From an uncultured Clostridia bacterium (GTDB lineage Bacteria > Bacillota > Clostridia > Oscillospirales > Oscillospiraceae): 8,062 nucleotides of DNA. Positions 4,792 to 8,062 of this stretch are shown in pieces. Each line of letters starts with the position of its first letter. The stretch's first letter is position 1. The notes under the pieces are model-generated. The model was not told the DNA's origin and made no database searches. It was given only the letters and a program-made list of their open reading frames with translations. The stretch spans positions 1 through 8,062 of the forward strand of contig CAMWSZ010000115.1 in NCBI GenBank assembly GCA_947177005.1, in the 5' to 3' direction. The position numbers were made by a program, and so were the translations under genes.

Positions 4792-6678
4792 ATGGACAAC
4801 CTTAAAATGCACACCCCGGACAGGGCGGAAGACAACTTCCGCAAGCTGGCGGCGCTGTTCCCCAACGCGGTGACGGAGACGGTCAACGAGGCTGGTGAGC
4901 TCGTGCGGGCCATTGATGCGGACGTGCTGCGGCAGGAGATTTCCGCCGCGGTGGTGGAAGGCCCGCAGGAGCGGTATCAGTTCACCTGGCCGGACAAGAA
5001 GAAGTCGGTGGTGCTGGCGAACGCGCCCCTCGCCAAGACGCTGCGCCTGGACCGGAGCAGGTCCGTGGGGCGGGACGGCACACGCGGCGGCATCGACTCA
5101 GAGAACATCTACATCGAGGGCGACAACCTGGACGCGCTGAAGCTGCTTCAGGAGACCTATCTGGGCAAGGTCAAGATGATCTATATCGACCCGCCCTATA
5201 ACACAGGCAATGATTTCATTTACAACGATGATTTTTCCATGAAAGCGGATGAGTATGCCGCCGCCAGCGGGCAGTTTGACGAGGAGGGGAACCGGCTTGT
5301 TCAGAATACCGAGAGCAACGGGCGGTTCCATACCGATTGGCTGAATATGCTCTATCCCCGGCTGCGGATTGCAAAGGATTTGCTGACAGATGATGGCGTA
5401 ATTTTTATTTCGATTGATGATAATGAAGTTGCCAATCTGATAAAAATATGTGATGAGATATTTGGAAAAAGCAACTTCATTACTGATATTATTTGGGAAA
5501 AGCGATATACACGCAACAATGATGCGAAACTGATGTCAACCGTTATTGACCATATTTTGTGCTATAGGAAAAGCGAGGCACGGTTGATTTTGCGGGAACC
5601 AAGAACCGAAAAGCAAAACAGTACATACTCCAATCCTGATAATGACCCACGTGGGGTTTGGACAAGCGTACTGTTTACAAGTCAGCGCACAAAAGAAGAG
5701 AGACCTAATTTGTCTTATATTATAAAAAATCCAATAACTGGACAAATGGTAGAACATCCTACGAATGCTTGGAAATATAGCCAGCAAGAATACCAGCGGT
5801 TAGAAAAAGAAGGGCGTTTATATTGGGGGAAGGAAGGGAAAAATTCATATCCCCGCATAAAACGGTTTCTGTCTGAACTTGATGACGGGGTTGTCCCGAT
5901 CAATCTTTGGTATTATAAAGATACAGCCACGCTTGACGAGGGAACAAAAATGGTCGATTCTCTACTGGGAAAAGATATTTTTGATTATCCTAAGCCGCTA
6001 CAAATAGTAAAGCGTATGCTCAATATCATGGGAGAAAAGGATTTAATTGTACTTGACTTCTTTTCCGGCTCCGCTACCACAGCCCATGCTACAATACAAC
6101 TTAACGCTGAGGACGGCGGACACCGTAAATTTATTATGGTGCAGTTGCCGGAGATTTGCGGTGAAAAGAGCGAGGCCCGCAAGGCTGGCTATGAAACCAT
6201 CTGCGACATCGGGGAGGAGCGCATCCGCCGGGCGGGGGATAAAATCCGTGGGGAAACCGGCGCGGACATCGACTACGGCTTCCGCGTGTTCCGGGTGGAC
6301 TCCTCCAATATGCAGGATGTCTACTACACACCCGCCGAATACAGCCAGAACCAGCTTGACCTGCTGGCCGCCAACATCAAGCCCGGCCGCACCCCGGAGG
6401 ACCTGTTGTTCCAGGTCATGCTGGACTTGGGGGTCCTGCTGTCCAGCTCCATTGAGGAGACGGTGATCGACGGAAAGAAAGTGTTTTCTGTAGCGGACGG
6501 CTATCTGCTGGCCTGCTTTGACAATCATGTCACCGAGGAAACCATGACCGAAATTGCCAAACGCCGCCCGTTCTACGCCGTGTTCCGCGACAGCTCCCTG
6601 GCCGCCGACAGCGCTGCTGCCAACCTTGAGCAGATTTTTGCGTGGTACAGCCCGGAGACGGAGAGGAGGGTGCTGTGA
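4792..6678 (+). CDS. mod: Type III restriction-modification system methyltransferase (Mod)
   Basis: This 628-residue adenine-N6 DNA methyltransferase provides the sequence specificity of a type III R-M complex and also supports restriction as part of Mod2Res complexes. The catalytic DPPY motif (133-136, in IYIDPPYNTGNDF) precedes the AdoMet-binding motif I DFFSGSATTAHA (422-433), the beta-class order of type III Mod proteins. ENIYIEGDNLDALK (about 104-117) and TDDGVIFISIDDNE are further family blocks. The target recognition domain lies between DPPY and motif I, at about 225-400. Length is normal (about 600-680 in the family) and no frameshift is seen. Base composition is mosaic: about 5390-6140 is much AT-richer than either end (see separate entry). 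Its TGA overlaps the res ATG by one base, so the two are translationally coupled. No simple-sequence repeat of the kind that switches phase-variable mod genes is visible. Confidence 0.95.
   Translation: MDNLKMHTPDRAEDNFRKLAALFPNAVTETVNEAGELVRAIDADVLRQEISAAVVEGPQERYQFTWPDKKKSVVLANAPLAKTLRLDRSRSVGRDGTRGGIDSENIYIEGDNLDALKLLQETYLGKVKMIYIDPPYNTGNDFIYNDDFSMKADEYAAASGQFDEEGNRLVQNTESNGRFHTDWLNMLYPRLRIAKDLLTDDGVIFISIDDNEVANLIKICDEIFGKSNFITDIIWEKRYTRNNDAKLMSTVIDHILCYRKSEARLILREPRTEKQNSTYSNPDNDPRGVWTSVLFTSQRTKEERPNLSYIIKNPITGQMVEHPTNAWKYSQQEYQRLEKEGRLYWGKEGKNSYPRIKRFLSELDDGVVPINLWYYKDTATLDEGTKMVDSLLGKDIFDYPKPLQIVKRMLNIMGEKDLIVLDFFSGSATTAHATIQLNAEDGGHRKFIMVQLPEICGEKSEARKAGYETICDIGEERIRRAGDKIRGETGADIDYGFRVFRVDSSNMQDVYYTPAEYSQNQLDLLAANIKPGRTPEDLLFQVMLDLGVLLSSSIEETVIDGKKVFSVADGYLLACFDNHVTEETMTEIAKRRPFYAVFRDSSLAADSAAANLEQIFAWYSPETERRVL
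5390..6140 (+). other. AT-rich mosaic segment of mod covering the target recognition domain and motif I
   Basis: By hand count, 5401-6060 is 251 of 660 G+C (38%). Sampled 60-base lines in the same gene are 75% (5041-5100), 65% (6181-6240) and 63% (6241-6300). The transition zones are near 5340-5400 (50%) and 6061-6180 (about 53%). Codon choice changes too, with many AT-ending codons inside. The segment corresponds to residues of about 200-450, which set target specificity. Exchange of this region between otherwise conserved Mod proteins is known; that this copy arose so is inferred. Confidence 0.7.
6665..6669 (+). promoter_or_regulatory. Shine-Dalgarno GGAGG for res inside the end of mod
   Basis: GGAGG lies 8 bases before ATG 6678, within the last codons of mod. 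It decides for ATG 6678 over the upstream in-frame GTG at 6642. Confidence 0.8.
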
Positions 6679-8057
6679 TGCCGGACATGAAGTTTAAGTT
6701 CACAATTCAGCCCTACCAGACCGAAGCCGTAGACAGTGTGGTGAACATCTTTGCCGGACAGCCCTTTAACGACCGCTTTACCTACCGCCGGGACGCGGCC
6801 GCCGTCAAACGCACTGCGGACAGCTGGCTGCAATCGGAAGAAGAATTGTATATGGGCTTTGCCAACGCCCACGTGCAGCTTTCTTCCCAGCAGCTTCTGG
6901 AGAATATCTGCAAAATGCAGGCCCAAAACAACATTATGATGTCCGATAAACTGACCGGCAGCCTGGGGGCCTGTTCTCTGGATGTGGAAATGGAAACCGG
7001 CACGGGCAAAACTTATGTCTACATCAAGACCATGTTCGAACTGAACAAGCGGTACGGCTGGAGCAAATTTATCGTGGTTGTACCCAGTATCGCCATTCGT
7101 GAGGGCGTCCGCAAGAGCTTTGACACCATGCAGGAGCACTTTATGGAGCATTACGGCAAAAAAGCCCGCTTCTTTGTGTATGACTCCAAAAACCTCGCGG
7201 AAATCGATAATTTCAGCCAGAGCGCGGATATTAACGCCATGATTATCAATATTCAGGCGTTCAATGCCCGCGGCAAAGACGCCCGGCGCATCCGCACGGA
7301 GCTGGACGGCTTCGGTTCACGGCGCCCGATTGACGTGATAAAGGCCAACCGGCCCATTGTCATTCTGGATGAGCCCCAAAAAATGGGCGGCAAAGCTACG
7401 CAGGAAAGCCTGAAAGAGTTTAACCCCCTGTTCTGCCTGAACTATTCCGCTACCCATAAGCAGCACCACAACCTTGTTTTCGTTCTGGATGCTTTGGACG
7501 CTTACAACCGGCGGCTGGTCAAAAGGATTGAGGTTGTGGGATTTGCCATCAAAAACCTGCGGGGGACTGACGGGTATCTGTTTCTGGAGGGCATTGTGAT
7601 GTCGCCCAACAATCCGCCCAAGGCCCGTATGGAGATCGAGATCCGATACGATAAATTTATTAGACGGGAAACACGGATTGTTGGCAAGGACGACAACCTC
7701 TTTGAACTCTCTAAAGGTATGGAACAGTACCGGGGCTTTCGCGTCAGCGACGTTGATCCCAATGGAGCGGTTTTGTTTACCAACGACGAAGTGATCCGGG
7801 TCGGCGAGGCCGCCGGAGATGTGTCCGAGGCTGACCTGCGCCGCATTCAGATCCGGGAAACCATTCGTTCCCACTTTGAGAAGGAAAAGGAGCTCTTTGC
7901 CAGAGGCATCAAGACCCTCTCCCTCTTTTTCATTGACGAGGTGGCGAAGTACCGTAAATATGACGGCGAGGGCAACGAGATCAACTCCCAGTATGGCGAG
8001 GGTTTTGAGCAGGAGTACGCCGGGATCATGAAAGAAGTGGCTCTTATTCACAGCTGA
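6678..8057 (+). CDS. res: Type III restriction enzyme Res subunit, shortened (N-terminal helicase part only)
   Basis: In type III systems Res is an ATP-dependent superfamily 2 motor with a C-terminal PD-(D/E)XK nuclease, cutting only with Mod. Here a Q-motif-like IQPYQTEAV (about 9-17), Walker A ETGTGKT (106-112), VVVPSIAIREGV, the DEPQ box (231-234) and SAT (257-259) form a complete first RecA lobe. LRRIQIRETIRSHFEKE and KTLSLFFIDEVAKYR continue normal family sequence. The frame then ends with EVALIHS and TGA at 8055-8057, giving 459 residues against about 870-1000 in the family. The second RecA lobe (GWDNPN-like and QEVGRGLR-like motifs) and the nuclease are missing. Both other plus-strand frames are open from this point to the window edge, so a frameshift is plausible, as is an insertion just downstream. 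If the stop is real, restriction is probably lost and Mod acts as an orphan methylase. The start is set by GGAGG at 6665 and the TGATG overlap with mod. Confidence 0.88.
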   Translation: MPDMKFKFTIQPYQTEAVDSVVNIFAGQPFNDRFTYRRDAAAVKRTADSWLQSEEELYMGFANAHVQLSSQQLLENICKMQAQNNIMMSDKLTGSLGACSLDVEMETGTGKTYVYIKTMFELNKRYGWSKFIVVVPSIAIREGVRKSFDTMQEHFMEHYGKKARFFVYDSKNLAEIDNFSQSADINAMIINIQAFNARGKDARRIRTELDGFGSRRPIDVIKANRPIVILDEPQKMGGKATQESLKEFNPLFCLNYSATHKQHHNLVFVLDALDAYNRRLVKRIEVVGFAIKNLRGTDGYLFLEGIVMSPNNPPKARMEIEIRYDKFIRRETRIVGKDDNLFELSKGMEQYRGFRVSDVDPNGAVLFTNDEVIRVGEAAGDVSEADLRRIQIRETIRSHFEKEKELFARGIKTLSLFFIDEVAKYRKYDGEGNEINSQYGEGFEQEYAGIMKEVALIHS

Positions 8058-8062
8058 CGCGG

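Noticed and set aside
4792..6678. Repeat-driven phase variation of mod
   Set aside because: I found no long homopolymer or tetra/pentanucleotide tract in the gene or its leader, and the frame is intact.
6043..7151. Minus-strand open frames (161 and 192 codons) under the end of mod and start of res
   Set aside because: Both overlap well-supported genes and show no family motifs; they are shadow frames.
1..8062. CRISPR array, prophage, transposase or tRNA-associated island
   Set aside because: No spaced direct repeats, integrase/transposase motifs or tRNA cloverleaf were seen in the window.

Overview
The window looks like chromosome of a moderately GC-rich Gram-positive gut-type Clostridium relative, perhaps of the Oscillospiraceae. 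That placement is inferred from strong GGAGG-type ribosome binding sites, near-consensus SigA-type promoters, and a secreted protein combining copper-amine-oxidase-like N-terminal domains with PepSY domains. No 16S or other marker gene is present to confirm it.

Layout from left to right: (1) the 3' end of a tiny Leu-rich, acidic, membrane-like ORF (to 122). (2) A monocistronic secreted protein (224-1303) with two tandem copper-amine-oxidase-like N-terminal domains and two PepSY domains, with its own promoter, a 9-bp inverted repeat over the expected transcription start, and a strong intrinsic terminator (1334-1375). (3) Convergent to it, on the minus strand, polyphosphate kinase ppk (1377-3584). 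Upstream of that, on the same strand, lies a DapA/NanA-superfamily aldolase (3674-4579). Each has its own near-consensus promoter, and each promoter carries a perfect 12-bp palindrome in its spacer. (4) Divergent from the aldolase, a type III restriction-modification operon: mod (4792-6678) and res (6678-8057), joined by a TGATG stop-start overlap.

The R-M operon is the most interesting part. The central part of mod, holding the target recognition domain and methylase motif I, falls to about 38% GC by hand count, while sampled flanks of the same gene are 63-75%. This suggests that the specificity region was exchanged by recombination. The res reading frame stops after 459 codons, about half the usual length of a type III Res subunit. 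The first helicase lobe (GTGKT, DEPQ, SAT) is present, but the second lobe and the nuclease domain are not in this frame. Only 5 bases follow the stop, so a frameshift, an insertion or a genuinely short protein cannot be told apart here.

I see no CRISPR array, tRNA, rRNA, integrase or insertion sequence, and no wholly novel system. The noteworthy signals are the mosaic mod, the shortened res, and the repeated design of palindromic candidate operators inside promoters.
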